This document shows, piece by piece, positions 34,014 through 43,608 of a DNA stretch of 64,000 nt. Source of the DNA: Paenibacillus pabuli. GTDB taxonomy: Bacteria; Bacillota; Bacilli; Paenibacillales; Paenibacillaceae. The stretch lies in contig NZ_CP073714.1 of assembly GCF_023101145.1 (NCBI RefSeq), forward strand, positions 3,906,001-3,970,000, in the 5' to 3' direction. The notes under the pieces were generated by a model. It made no database searches. It saw only the letters and a list, made by a program, of their open reading frames with translations, and was not told where the DNA came from. A program made the translations under genes and the position numbers. How positions within the stretch are numbered: the stretch's first letter is position 1; each line of letters starts with the position of its first letter.

Positions 34014-35183
34014 TCAGCGGACCCCCATCTTAAGAGCTCTGTTCGCCGTTTCAGTAGCAACGAACATAACACCGAAGAGCACGAGCAGAATGACGGGTAC
34101 CCAGGACATCCCGAATCGGCCGGCCACCATGCCCGTCATTAACGGAATAAGCGTGGAACCCGTGTATGCGCTGGCCATCTGCAGTCCAATCACACTGGAT
34201 GAGGCCTTTTCTCCAAACCGCTCCGGCGTAGCATGGACGATGCTTGGATAGATCGGCGCACCGCCCATGCCGACAATGAACAAAGCGCCTGCCGCACCCC
34301 AATGCGGCACAGGCAAAACAAGGACAAGCAGGCCGAAGCAACCGATAAGCCCGCCATATCGTATCAGGTTTTTGCTCGAAACGCTCGTCGAAAGAAATCC
34401 CGAAAAGACACGGCCGATAATGATTCCGATATAGAAAAGGGACGTATAGGCAGCTGCCTTAGCGGGATCAAGCCCTTTGCCCGCGATCAAAAAGGAAGCG
34501 ATCCACAATCCGGCAGCGGTCTCCGACCCGTTGTAACAAAGCATGGCCAGCATGGACGATTTTACGCCGCGAATGCGCACGGCTTCCCTGTTGCTGATCA
34601 GCTTTTGCGCATCGCTCTCTTCGATACTCCCTTTTTCGTATATCCGCCATAACGGCAACGATGCCAGCAGTGCGATGACGATTACCAGCAAAAGCATGCC
34701 GACTGTGAAGTATCCTGCACGCCAGTTGTTTCCATGGGTCAGCCAAAAGGACATGACAAACGGACCCGTCATGGCCCCAATCCCCCAAAAACAATGTAGC
34801 CAGCTCATATGCTTTGCTTTGAAATGCAATGCGACGTAATTGCTCAATGCCGCATCCACGCACCCAGCGCCAAGTCCCAACGGAATGGCCAAGAGGATCA
34901 AAAACACAAATTCGCTTGAAGCCGAAAAGCCAAGCAGCGCCAACGTTGTGAACAAAATGCTGATGAGCGTGACTTTTCCCGTGCCCAGCCTGTGCAACAA
35001 TCTGCTTGCAAACAAACTGGAGATGACGGTACAGAAGGAAACGGTTAATGAGATGTAACCCGCCATTTCCGTCGTGGCGCCGATATCCTGCTTCATGACG
35101 GACCATGCGCTGCCAAGTAGCGCATCCGGAAGTCCGAGTCCGATGAATGCAAGGTAAATCAAGATGAGCAATAATGTAGCCAT
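34014..35183 (-). CDS. MFS transporter, sugar-type
   Basis: A 389-residue membrane protein with 12 predicted membrane segments and the major facilitator style. It opens with 'ALLGSAWSVMKQDIGATTEM', has the loop 2-3 motif 'ASRLLHRLGTGKV', and a 'GxGAGCVDAALSNYVALHF' segment seen in FucP/YfkF-like sugar or drug facilitators. ATG 35183 is preferred, with GGAGGAAAG about ten bases upstream. Single gene bounded by terminators on both sides, just outside the accessory region. The substrate is unknown; the second half, 'GSTLIPLMTGMVAGRFGMSW', is typical of fucose-permease relatives. Confidence 0.82.
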   Translation of the reverse strand: MATLLLILIYLAFIGLGLPDALLGSAWSVMKQDIGATTEMAGYISLTVSFCTVISSLFASRLLHRLGTGKVTLISILFTTLALLGFSASSEFVFLILLAIPLGLGAGCVDAALSNYVALHFKAKHMSWLHCFWGIGAMTGPFVMSFWLTHGNNWRAGYFTVGMLLLVIVIALLASLPLWRIYEKGSIEESDAQKLISNREAVRIRGVKSSMLAMLCYNGSETAAGLWIASFLIAGKGLDPAKAAAYTSLFYIGIIIGRVFSGFLSTSVSSKNLIRYGGLIGCFGLLVLVLPVPHWGAAGALFIVGMGGAPIYPSIVHATPERFGEKASSSVIGLQMASAYTGSTLIPLMTGMVAGRFGMSWVPVILLVLFGVMFVATETANRALKMGVR

Positions 35184-35423
35184 TTCAATTCTTTCCTCCA
35201 TCTGTGTTCGTGATCTCCGTTAACGATCCTGTTGATTCCATTGTTATAACTACAAATGTAATAATATTGATATTTTTCGTTGAAATCTCCCTATATTTTG
35301 ACGTATATTGTCACTATTTTGATATATAGTCCAAAGACGTAAGTTCAAGTATGTATATCCGTCCTCAACTCTAGAAATTACACGGATCAATCACACTAGG
35401 GCACTGCGAATGCAGAAAACAAA

Positions 35424-35454
35424 AAAGAGAACTTCACGGATGGAAGTCCTCTTT
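35424..35454 (-). terminator. Terminator of sugar locus B
   Basis: AAAGAGGACTTCC/GGAAGT...TCTCTTT form a 13-base stem with minor mismatches around ATCCGT, followed on the minus strand by TTTTTTG. It lies about 240 bases after the GH106-like gene. The rest of 35184-35695 holds no gene. Confidence 0.75.
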
Positions 35455-35695
35455 CTTCCTAGTCTCTTCTTTCGACATGTGTTTTTTAAGAGAAAGGAGT
35501 TTTATTATAAAGATATGTTCCTAAACGATAAAAAACAACCTCTATTGCATGAGTTTAAGTAGCACATACACTGCACTTATAAACCAATAAACCATTGGCT
35601 TATACAAATTGTCTTTTGATTTAGAAGGCACTGTTCTTCATGAAATAAATTCTCTTAAAGAAATAGAATCATCTCTAAAATCGTTCAGTATTTTT

Positions 35696-38347
35696 TTATA
35701 CATTACTGCATATCCAGACTGGACCCATAAGTCCGCTTGGCTCCTGCTGGGCAAAAGAGGACAAAAAATCTTGCTGATCTTTTACTAGCGTATTCGTTAC
35801 TTCAATAGTGAGCATATTTAATCCCTTCTTCAATTGTTCGCCCAATTCGAAGCGATAAGGCGGACAAATTCGTACGCCTACATTCTCTTCGTTCAACCAT
35901 ACTTCTGCGGTTTCATACACCTTACCCAGTTCCAATAGAGCCTGATTTACGGTGTCATCCCATTCAAATTGTGTTTCATAACGAAATGTTCCAGAAAAAT
36001 GCGGAAGATAACCGGGCGAGCTCATATTGGTTAACGTACTTAAGTGGCCCCACTCCACAAAATGAGGATACTGTTCAGCGTCCGCCGTTGACACCGTCCA
36101 CTTAGCTTGTAAATCAATGGTCTGGTTGAACTCCATATCCACTGGACCAATCGCATAACTATCCAGGTTATCTCCATGAAGAAAAACGATGGATTCATAA
36201 GGATACAACGTCAACGGCACCGACTTCGGATGTGTATCTGACGCAGTCAAGTGGTTCAAGCGATTTCGGAAAGCATCATAGGAATAGATCTCGCCTTTTA
36301 GAGGTAAAACAACCTCTGTACGTATCGTGTCATGCGGACTCTCATTGAAGAACATAAATACATCCAAATCAGGATGAACATAGTGATAATTCCGCAGATA
36401 AGGTTCATGCGAACGCACCTGAATATCGAAATATCCACTGCTAATCAGATCCTGAGACAACTTGTTCAGCGCTATCTTCTTAACGTTCCTATGACTCGCA
36501 AGACATGATAGCACACCAGCAGCTTCAATGCCTTCGCTGGAACGCGTGGGCAGTCCGTCAACAAAATAAATGGCCAGACCCTGTTCCGCAAACTGAACCA
36601 AACGCCGCAGCAGCTCCGCAGGAAGCGCATCCGCATAAGGCAGGATCAGGCATGTGTAATCTTCTAGATGCACATGCAATCTGCCATCCATCACACTCGC
36701 TCCATCCAGAAGAACGTCGATCGGAAGAATATCGCAGTCTATCTGATGCTGCATTAATTCTTTGACGGGCTCCTGAAAATACATGGCTTCCCCTGACCAC
36801 TCGGCTTCAGCGTGATACACAACACCAGCAGTTGCCACGTGCCTTCCACCTGAAATCAAGTGGCTAATTCGATTCATATATTGATTTAGATGTTTGTAGT
36901 ATCGATACTGCGGATTTTTACCGCCTGCATACATATGCGGTGGGCAATCCGGATCCAGGAAGGGTTTCTGTGTAAAAGCATGCGGGACGAAGTAGTTAAC
37001 TCCGCGCACCAGCATATGGTCGGTAAGCCACTTCATCAGCTTCAAGCCTTCTGTCCAGCCATAAGCTCCATACAATTCGCACATCGTCCGGCCATGTTTT
37101 TTTGGATCCATGTGCCCGAGCGATACCGCCAGCTTCGCCAGGCCATAGTGATAGAACAGACTGTCCGTCTCCCCTGACGTGGTGCGGAAGCTCAATTGGT
37201 CAAAGCCTGGCACGATCTGCCATAACACCACATCTAGGCCCGACATATCCTGTCCCCAGAGTGAGCGGAAGAAGTGACCTGCACCGGGACCAAGCCTGGC
37301 ATGAACATTGTTATCTTCAAGGACATGTCCGATATACTCAACTCCACGAGCTCGGCACCAATCCCCGATTTGATTGCAGAAGTTGTCTGCGTAGAGCTTG
37401 CTAACGATATTCATATACGTGTACCGTACAGTATCAGATCGCTCCCCCCCATTCTGCCAGAGAAGATAAAGATCCTTACGATAGTCCTCACCGAGGGCCT
37501 GCTCCAGCAAAGAAGGCATTTCAAGGCTCCACGGAAGCGGCACCCCTGGTTTGCCAGGTCTTGAATTGAAATCGAAGGTGATCGGGTCATTATAGAATCC
37601 AGGTTCGTCTGAAAAGAAGCCCGCAAAGGTTTTACCAAAATCCGCCTGATATCGTTCATAGACCTTCTCATAAACCGTATCGATCAGAATGCCAACTGAA
37701 GCCTGGTCCAGCGGGTTGAGATAATCTTCCTGTGCCTTGCTGCCACCTTCCTTATTGGCAGAAATTAAAAATATGCGCCAGTATCCTTCGGGGATGTCCC
37801 AATACAGAATACCGTCCTGTACATGTTCAGTGATATCGACGCAGTCGCTCAGTAATGTTCCATTGGACGGATCCCGGCGGACTGCCACAGCGGAGACCAG
37901 TTTGTTTTTCCCTTTTGCATGATGACGATCCGATATGGTAGGCCGAAGCCCAGTCATCAGCAATGTATCCAGCAAAAAAGAGGTACCTTTTGCAGGACCC
38001 AGGGTATCAATATAACGCTCACCCAGAAACAAGCGGTGAAGCTCTTCCGGAGCTTCCTGTATTTTGCCTGCCGCATGTCCCGTAGGAAAATGATCGTCAT
38101 CCAGCAGCCATACCTTCATCCCGCGCTTACGGGCTTCATCCATAATAATGTCCATGTCTGTCCACCATTTCGGTCCCAGAAAATCAGGATGCGGCCGAGC
38201 TTCAACACACACAGCACCGATGCCTGCCTCATCCACACGAGCCATCTCTTCCCGGATCACCTGCTCCTCCTCCCCATGCTGCCACAGAAATGGGAGGATA
38301 TAGTTATGTTCCTCACCCTTGAGCACTTCCATTAACCGATTTGTCAT
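35696..38347 (-). CDS. GH106-like glycoside hydrolase (alpha-L-rhamnosidase type)
   Basis: An 883-residue protein without signal peptide. The N-terminal TIM-barrel-like part starts 'FLWQHGEEEQVIREEMARVD' and contains 'GFFSDEPGFY' (about 245) and 'EYIGHVLEDNN' (about 350), both with candidate acidic residues. The C-terminal 150 residues form a GH2-type sugar-binding sandwich ('ALLELGKVYETAEVWLNEEN', 'LTIEVTNTLVKDQ'). This plan fits the GH106 / large 'glycosyl hydrolase' family that includes alpha-L-rhamnosidases acting on pectin side chains. It is cytosolic, so it would cut oligosaccharides imported by the adjacent transporter. It follows the binding-protein gene but a terminator lies between them. 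The exact substrate is inferred only. Confidence 0.78.
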   Translation of the reverse strand: MTNRLMEVLKGEEHNYILPFLWQHGEEEQVIREEMARVDEAGIGAVCVEARPHPDFLGPKWWTDMDIIMDEARKRGMKVWLLDDDHFPTGHAAGKIQEAPEELHRLFLGERYIDTLGPAKGTSFLLDTLLMTGLRPTISDRHHAKGKNKLVSAVAVRRDPSNGTLLSDCVDITEHVQDGILYWDIPEGYWRIFLISANKEGGSKAQEDYLNPLDQASVGILIDTVYEKVYERYQADFGKTFAGFFSDEPGFYNDPITFDFNSRPGKPGVPLPWSLEMPSLLEQALGEDYRKDLYLLWQNGGERSDTVRYTYMNIVSKLYADNFCNQIGDWCRARGVEYIGHVLEDNNVHARLGPGAGHFFRSLWGQDMSGLDVVLWQIVPGFDQLSFRTTSGETDSLFYHYGLAKLAVSLGHMDPKKHGRTMCELYGAYGWTEGLKLMKWLTDHMLVRGVNYFVPHAFTQKPFLDPDCPPHMYAGGKNPQYRYYKHLNQYMNRISHLISGGRHVATAGVVYHAEAEWSGEAMYFQEPVKELMQHQIDCDILPIDVLLDGASVMDGRLHVHLEDYTCLILPYADALPAELLRRLVQFAEQGLAIYFVDGLPTRSSEGIEAAGVLSCLASHRNVKKIALNKLSQDLISSGYFDIQVRSHEPYLRNYHYVHPDLDVFMFFNESPHDTIRTEVVLPLKGEIYSYDAFRNRLNHLTASDTHPKSVPLTLYPYESIVFLHGDNLDSYAIGPVDMEFNQTIDLQAKWTVSTADAEQYPHFVEWGHLSTLTNMSSPGYLPHFSGTFRYETQFEWDDTVNQALLELGKVYETAEVWLNEENVGVRICPPYRFELGEQLKKGLNMLTIEVTNTLVKDQQDFLSSFAQQEPSGLMGPVWICSNV

Positions 38348-38416
38348 GATTCCCTCCTGATCTGGCTTCTATTTCAATCCATATATTCGCACTCTGCACG
38401 TCAGATTCATATAAAA

Positions 38417-38448
38417 ATTCGCCCGCCTTCAACAGAATGCGGGCGAAT
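38417..38448 (-). terminator. Internal terminator between binding protein and GH106 genes
   Basis: ATTCGCCCGC/GCGGGCGAAT form a 10-base perfect GC-rich stem, followed on the minus strand by TTTTTAT. Placed 16 bases after the binding-protein stop and 70 bases before the hydrolase start. It should lower hydrolase expression relative to the transporter. Confidence 0.8.
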
Positions 38449-38463
38449 ATCTTCGTTAATCCA

Positions 38464-40035
38464 TTATTTCTGTACCTTGGCGTACCACTCTCTTGCGCGC
38501 TTAGTCACCTCTTCCCCGCCCGATGCATTCCATTTATCTACAAACTCATCAAACTTGCTGATTGGGTACTGTCCCAGAATGATTTTCGTGGCGTATTCCA
38601 CGTATAGCGTTCGATTGTTTATGTCCGGGAAGCTGTCGTACACGCTGGCAGGCATACCGTCACCGGCAATGACTTTCGCGTATTTCTGGGCTTCCTGCAT
38701 ATTACGGGTCACCTGGTCGATCGCCCATTTACTATCTTCTGATGACGTACTGTTAAAGAGGTCCATCGTAAAATCAAGTGTCGCCAAAGTCGAATATGGA
38801 TTCAAAAGTTGATTTTCCTGACTGCTCTTGTCGTCGGGAAGTTTAACGGCTTTGCCGTCTTTCATCTCATAGTGCATACCTTCCACGCCAAGGAACAGAT
38901 CCTTCCAGTTCTTTTTGTCATACATATTGTTCAGCAGCTTCAAGGTGGCCATCAGCTTGTTCTCATCCTTGTTGTTCTTGATGACCCACTGCGGAGGTGC
39001 AAATCTCTTCATTGTGTAGAAACCTTCATACCCTTCAACTTCCGGTACAGGGAGCACTGTAAAGTTAGCCTTCACGCCTGTGTTCTTCTCCAGGTTCTCC
39101 AAAATCAAATTGCCATGCTCGACCCAGTGAAAATAGTTCCCTACTTTGTCAGACTGAATTTTGCCATCCCACTTATCCTTCGTGTTCAGAAGTGACTCCT
39201 TGTCGATTAAGCCTTCCTTATACAGCTTGGCCGCGAATTCCAGTGCTGCCCTCATATTCGGAGTCACTGCGGCATAAGTCAGCTCGCCGTCGTATATATC
39301 CCACTCCGGATAGCCTTCAAACATTGCTACCCCGTACATGGCAAACAGATGGTCCATCCACCGGGCCTGCTCCCTGCCACCGGTAGGAAGCTCATCCTTC
39401 TGGCCGTTGCCGTTAGGATCCTTATCCCGAAATGCTTCGAGCACCTTAACATATTCAACCTGAGTCTTCGGCATCGTCAGACCCAGTTGATCGAGCCAAT
39501 CCTGGCGGATCATGCCCGCGTATCTTCCGTATTCCACAACCCCAGGAATGTAGTAGATTCTTCCCTGTCCTGTAGGATCGTTTGCCTTGACTACATCCCA
39601 CATCTCCTGCGGGATGGCTTCCCATACATTTGGCGCATATTTAGGCAGCAGGTCGGTCAGGTCGGCAATGGCACCATTTTTGGCCAAGCTGTCTTCAATG
39701 CCCTGCTGAGGGATGAACAAGTCAGGCATTTCATTGGCAGCAATTTTCAGATTCAGTTGGTTCAGATAGTTGGTGCCTCCGTTCCATTCCACATACGGAT
39801 GAATGACACCCACACCAAGCTTTTCCTTATAAAACTCATACAACTGGCTGCCCTTGGTAATCGGTTTATAACCGATGTTCGTTCCCCATACTTCGACATC
39901 GACTGTTCCATCCTCATTGGCCGATGTCTGCCCAGCAGAGGAGGAATCACCAGTAGAACCTGAATTACAGCCGGTAATCGTGCTTATCGCAAGAACACCT
40001 GCAGCCATCATTAAACCCATCTTTTTCAGAATCAT
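38464..40035 (-). CDS. Extracellular solute-binding lipoprotein (LipO-like), locus B
   Basis: A lipoprotein of about 523 residues. ATG 40035 has AAGGGG seven bases upstream and gives MILKKMGLMMAAGVLAIST followed by the lipobox ITGC. A Ser/Gly linker follows, then a family-1 binding protein fold with 'LNLKIAANEMPDLFIPQQG' and 'YYIPGVVEYGRYAGMIRQDW'. It captures an oligosaccharide outside the membrane for the two permeases encoded upstream. Abundance is probably set above the hydrolase by the terminator that follows. A rhamnose-containing pectin oligosaccharide would suit the neighbouring GH106-like enzyme, but this is inference. Confidence 0.9.
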   Translation of the reverse strand: MILKKMGLMMAAGVLAISTITGCNSGSTGDSSSAGQTSANEDGTVDVEVWGTNIGYKPITKGSQLYEFYKEKLGVGVIHPYVEWNGGTNYLNQLNLKIAANEMPDLFIPQQGIEDSLAKNGAIADLTDLLPKYAPNVWEAIPQEMWDVVKANDPTGQGRIYYIPGVVEYGRYAGMIRQDWLDQLGLTMPKTQVEYVKVLEAFRDKDPNGNGQKDELPTGGREQARWMDHLFAMYGVAMFEGYPEWDIYDGELTYAAVTPNMRAALEFAAKLYKEGLIDKESLLNTKDKWDGKIQSDKVGNYFHWVEHGNLILENLEKNTGVKANFTVLPVPEVEGYEGFYTMKRFAPPQWVIKNNKDENKLMATLKLLNNMYDKKNWKDLFLGVEGMHYEMKDGKAVKLPDDKSSQENQLLNPYSTLATLDFTMDLFNSTSSEDSKWAIDQVTRNMQEAQKYAKVIAGDGMPASVYDSFPDINNRTLYVEYATKIILGQYPISKFDEFVDKWNASGGEEVTKRAREWYAKVQK

Positions 40036-40097
40036 AGCTAATCCCCTTTCAATCATGGTTATTCTTGTAGATTCTTCTGTTCATTGATAAAACGAGA

Positions 40098-40967
40098 TCA
40101 GCCCTTCACAGAGCCAAGCATGGCTCCTTTGACAAAATACTTCTGCAGGAACGGATACACAATGATGATCGGAATGATCGCAAAAATGACGGTTGCTGCT
40201 CTCAATGTCCGCTCATTGTAATTCAGGTCCACCGTTGAAGCAGCGCCTGCCATCATAACGCTATCGTCGGTGATAAACTGCCTGATCTTGATCTGTAGCG
40301 GAAACCAGTTGGTATCCTGTAGAAAAAATAACGGATGCTGAAACTGATTCCATAACACCACACCATAAAATAAGGCGAGGGTTGCCATTACAGCTTTGGA
40401 TAAGGGGAGAACGAAATGGAACAGCATTCGGAAGTAGCCACAGCCTTCAAGAAGGGCAGCCTCTTCCAGCTCTTTGGGAAATTGTTTGAAGAAGGTTCTC
40501 ATGATGATCAAATTAAAAGGATTCAGAATATGCGGCAAGATCAGGACCAGCGGATTATCATAAAGTCCAATACTGCGTACCGTCAGGAAGTACGGAACGA
40601 TCGGCGCTTTGAAGATCATTGCAATCACAACGCATACCATAATTACGGAGCCCCATCGAAACTCTGACTTCGACAGTGGATACGCGAACAAGGCTGTCAT
40701 CAGTAGAGCCAGTACCGTTCCTATCACGGTCGTACCTACTGTCAGAAAGAAGGACCTCCATAGATCCGGACGATCAATGATGTATTTCCATGAATCTAGC
40801 GTAAATTCCTTTGGCCAGAGTGTTACCAGGTTCATGTCCACGACGCTTTTGGAACTGAATGAGGTGGAAATTACAGACAATAGCGGAATAATGGCCGCAA
40901 TGGAAAACAGGATGAGAAAAATGGTAACCCCGGTAACAAATGCTCGCTCTCTTTTCGCTTCAACCAT
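40098..40967 (-). CDS. Carbohydrate ABC importer permease, YtcP/LplC-like, locus B
   Basis: A CUT1 permease of 289 residues with six membrane segments. The EAA loop is 'LEEAALLEGCGYFRMLFHFV' and the ending 'YPFLQKYFVKGAMLGSVKG' is nearly the same as in locus A. ATG 40967 starts two bases after the stop of the LplB-like gene and has GGGGGG eleven bases before it; a TTG at 40976 is too close to that site. It forms the channel with the upstream permease. No ATPase gene is present, so a shared MsmX-like ATPase from elsewhere is expected. Confidence 0.9.
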   Translation of the reverse strand: MVEAKRERAFVTGVTIFLILFSIAAIIPLLSVISTSFSSKSVVDMNLVTLWPKEFTLDSWKYIIDRPDLWRSFFLTVGTTVIGTVLALLMTALFAYPLSKSEFRWGSVIMVCVVIAMIFKAPIVPYFLTVRSIGLYDNPLVLILPHILNPFNLIIMRTFFKQFPKELEEAALLEGCGYFRMLFHFVLPLSKAVMATLALFYGVVLWNQFQHPLFFLQDTNWFPLQIKIRQFITDDSVMMAGAASTVDLNYNERTLRAATVIFAIIPIIIVYPFLQKYFVKGAMLGSVKG

Positions 40968-40969
40968 TT

Positions 40970-41875
40970 TTACCAAAGCCCCCCATCCGACACTTTTTTG
41001 GACAGTTTATTAAATACAAATACCAGGATAAAGCCAATTACCGACTGAAATAATCCGACCGCTGTCGCGAAACTATACTGCCCTTGCTGAATACCGGTCC
41101 GGAACACGTACGTATCCAAAATATCTCCCACACTGTACGTCATTGGCGTGAGCATATTAAATACCTGATCGAAACCGAGATCCAGAAAGTTTCCAATTTC
41201 GAGCAGGAAAAGCACAAGCACGGTTGGTAAGAGCAGCGGGAACGTGATATGACGAATCTGCCTTAGTTTTGATGCTCCATCAATCATTGCTGATTCGTAG
41301 AGTTGTGGGTCAATCGCGCTAATTGCTGCCATATACACCACAGTTCCCCACCCGGCGTCTCTCCAGATGGACGAGATGGCATAGATGGGTCTGAAATAGT
41401 CACTCTCCTGCATAGCCAGCACAGGATCCAGACCAAACCACCCGATAACGATATTGAACAATCCGCTTAAAGAAAAGAAGTCGAACAAAATTCCGCCCAC
41501 GATAACCCATGATAAAAAATGAGGGATATACAGTGCCGTTTGAATTCCTTTTTTTAACGCCGATTTGCGAATCTCGTTAATCATCAGAGCCAGCAATACA
41601 GGCACCGGAAAAACCAACACAAGTTTCAAAAATCCGAGCATTAGCGTATTTCCAAATACCCTCGCAAAATCGGGATGTTCGATTAAGGTCTTAAAATGTT
41701 TGAGTCCTACCCACGGACTGTCTCCGAACCCTTGAAATACCGAGTAATCCTTGAAAGCAATGATTGCACCGCCCAGCGGGACAAATTTAAACACAATGAG
41801 AAAAACGATACCCGGAATAGCCATCACGTATAGTGGCCAATACACTTTCATTCGATGAAACGCAAATGCCTTCAA
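40970..41875 (-). CDS. Carbohydrate ABC importer permease, LplB-like, locus B
   Basis: A 301-residue six-segment CUT1 permease. The EAA loop is 'LYESAMIDGASKLRQIRHIT', and the N-terminus 'YVMAIPGIVFLIVFKFVPLG' is LplB-like. The best start is TTG at 41875, because GGGGGG lies five bases upstream, whereas the first ATG (41851) has no ribosome site. It is the first gene of the locus B transport operon. The preceding gap contains the terminator of the regulator gene and probably the target sites of that regulator. Confidence 0.9.
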   Translation of the reverse strand: MKAFAFHRMKVYWPLYVMAIPGIVFLIVFKFVPLGGAIIAFKDYSVFQGFGDSPWVGLKHFKTLIEHPDFARVFGNTLMLGFLKLVLVFPVPVLLALMINEIRKSALKKGIQTALYIPHFLSWVIVGGILFDFFSLSGLFNIVIGWFGLDPVLAMQESDYFRPIYAISSIWRDAGWGTVVYMAAISAIDPQLYESAMIDGASKLRQIRHITFPLLLPTVLVLFLLEIGNFLDLGFDQVFNMLTPMTYSVGDILDTYVFRTGIQQGQYSFATAVGLFQSVIGFILVFVFNKLSKKVSDGGLW

Positions 41876-41990
41876 CTTATCCCCCCCAGTTTTCTCTAAT
41901 GAATCCGCTTACAAGGTAACTATACAGCCAGAATAATCCTCACTCAATTGGGCATTTTTAAGTTAAAACAAGTGATTTTTAAGAAAACGA

Positions 41991-42015
41991 ATGCCACTTC
42001 GTTATGAAGTGGCAT
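41991..42015 (-). terminator. Terminator of the two-component operon
   Basis: ATGCCACTTC/GAAGTGGCAT form a perfect 10-base stem around GTTAT/ATAAC, followed on the minus strand by TCGTTTTCTT. It lies 10 bases after the response regulator stop. Confidence 0.8.
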
Positions 42016-42024
42016 CCTTGATTT

Positions 42025-43608
42025 TTATTGTTTTGCAAGACTTTTCCGATAATCCCTTGGCTTGAATCCGGTCCATTTTTCGAACATGCGTGCAAAATGC
42101 TGCGCATCCGAATAGCCTACCTTATGACAGATTTCATACACCTTCAAATCTGTCTGTTCAAGCAATTCCTTCGCTTTGCTGATCCGTATGCGGGTCAAAA
42201 AATTCAAATATGTTTCACCTGTTTTTTGTTTGAAATATTGGCTTAGGTAATACGGGTTCATATAAAAGCGAGCAGCTAATTCAGCCAGGCTGATGGGTTC
42301 ATCATAATGGTCTGTGACATATTCCTTGATCTCTGAGATCATGTCCTTTTTCTTGGGAGTACATTGTTCCAGCAAAAATCCAATGATTCCACCAATGACC
42401 TCCACCATCCACTGTTCCAGAGACGCTAACGTCTTAAACCGTGAAATACCCTCCAAAGATAACAGCTGTCGACTTAACAACCTGTTCTGCTGCAGCTGCT
42501 GAAAAGATACTTTCCGAATGCTCAGTAAAAGGATGTTCAAACATTGCAGCTGGAGATCTGCCGGACTGAAATCTGAGTCAGCTTCTATTTTTCTAAAGAT
42601 TCGATGGATCATATCCACGCTTTCCCGTTCATCCAGGTTGTCGATGGCAGCCTCCAGGTCCGCGATCATCTCCTCTGTAACCAGCTCGCTTTTGCCTGTC
42701 AGATTCATGATCTGGGTAAACGAAATAATGGGCTCCGCGCCCTTGATCACTTGATAGCTGAGGGCATTTCGCGCCTCTTCAAAGGATTGGCTAATACCAC
42801 CAGGCCGATTCTGAACGCTGCCGATGCCAATCACGCTGGAGACGTTCAGTTGTCTGAGCAGAACCTCATGAAGGCGCTGTGCCGTGTTAACCATATCTTT
42901 GCTCTCCATAGCTGCATCGTGCATCACGATTACTGCAATTTGTGCACCTGTATAGCGGAAACGATACACACTACCGTAGTGTCTGAAGACCAGATCAATT
43001 TGCCTAAATACAGGATCAAAACCGAGCTCTTTCAGACCGTCTGCCTTACTGCGGATTTCAATCAAGATACAAGCAAATTGTGCTTCCTTCTCAGGCATGC
43101 ATCTGATTCTTTGCAGCTCCTCTACAATTTCGGTATAATCGCTACCCATATCCAGAATATCTCGCAATCCATCTTCCTGCATGCGGTGATATGATGCCAT
43201 TTTTAATGCTTCCATTTCCTGGACTTTGCTTCGCTCTATGCGAATTGTGTCCATAACCTGACACACACAGTCACGCAATTCCTGTTCTTCAACCGGCTTA
43301 TTGATGTAAAAATTCACACCAAGCTGCATGCCTTTCCGGGCATATTCAAAGTCCGCATATCCGCTTAGCAATATGAATTTGCTCTGAATGTCGACCTCTT
43401 TGAGCATTTGAATCATTTCCAGTCCTCCAGCCTGCGGCATTCGAATATCGGTAATAACGATGTCCGGCTGCCATTTTTGAATCAGCTCGAAGCCTTCACG
43501 TCCATTATAAGCTGTTCCGACCACTTCACATTCCGGAATATAGCGATCTATCATTTTTTTGAGTCCTACCAAAATCCCTTTTTCGTCATCTACCAAAATC
43601 AGTTTCAT
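42025..43608 (-). CDS. YesN-type response regulator with AraC DNA-binding domain
   Basis: A protein of about 527 residues. The receiver domain (about 1-120) has the acidic pocket 'LVDDEKG' and the phosphorylated Asp in 'DIVITDIRMPQ'. A long helical linker (about 130-410) follows, then a C-terminal AraC pair of helix-turn-helix motifs (about 425-520: 'ISLAELAARFYMNPYYLSQY', 'KVYEICHKVGYSDAQHFARM'). This is the YesN plan found beside LplB/YtcP/LipO importers. Phosphorylation by the histidine kinase encoded upstream should let it activate the transport genes just downstream. ATG 43608 lies after GGTGAGGG and overlaps the kinase end. Confidence 0.92.
   Translation of the reverse strand: MKLILVDDEKGILVGLKKMIDRYIPECEVVGTAYNGREGFELIQKWQPDIVITDIRMPQAGGLEMIQMLKEVDIQSKFILLSGYADFEYARKGMQLGVNFYINKPVEEQELRDCVCQVMDTIRIERSKVQEMEALKMASYHRMQEDGLRDILDMGSDYTEIVEELQRIRCMPEKEAQFACILIEIRSKADGLKELGFDPVFRQIDLVFRHYGSVYRFRYTGAQIAVIVMHDAAMESKDMVNTAQRLHEVLLRQLNVSSVIGIGSVQNRPGGISQSFEEARNALSYQVIKGAEPIISFTQIMNLTGKSELVTEEMIADLEAAIDNLDERESVDMIHRIFRKIEADSDFSPADLQLQCLNILLLSIRKVSFQQLQQNRLLSRQLLSLEGISRFKTLASLEQWMVEVIGGIIGFLLEQCTPKKKDMISEIKEYVTDHYDEPISLAELAARFYMNPYYLSQYFKQKTGETYLNFLTRIRISKAKELLEQTDLKVYEICHKVGYSDAQHFARMFEKWTGFKPRDYRKSLAKQ

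Noticed and set aside
34468-35106. 212-codon minus-strand frame within the MFS gene
   Set aside because: Out of frame with a clear 12-segment transporter and rich in His/Arg; it is a shadow.
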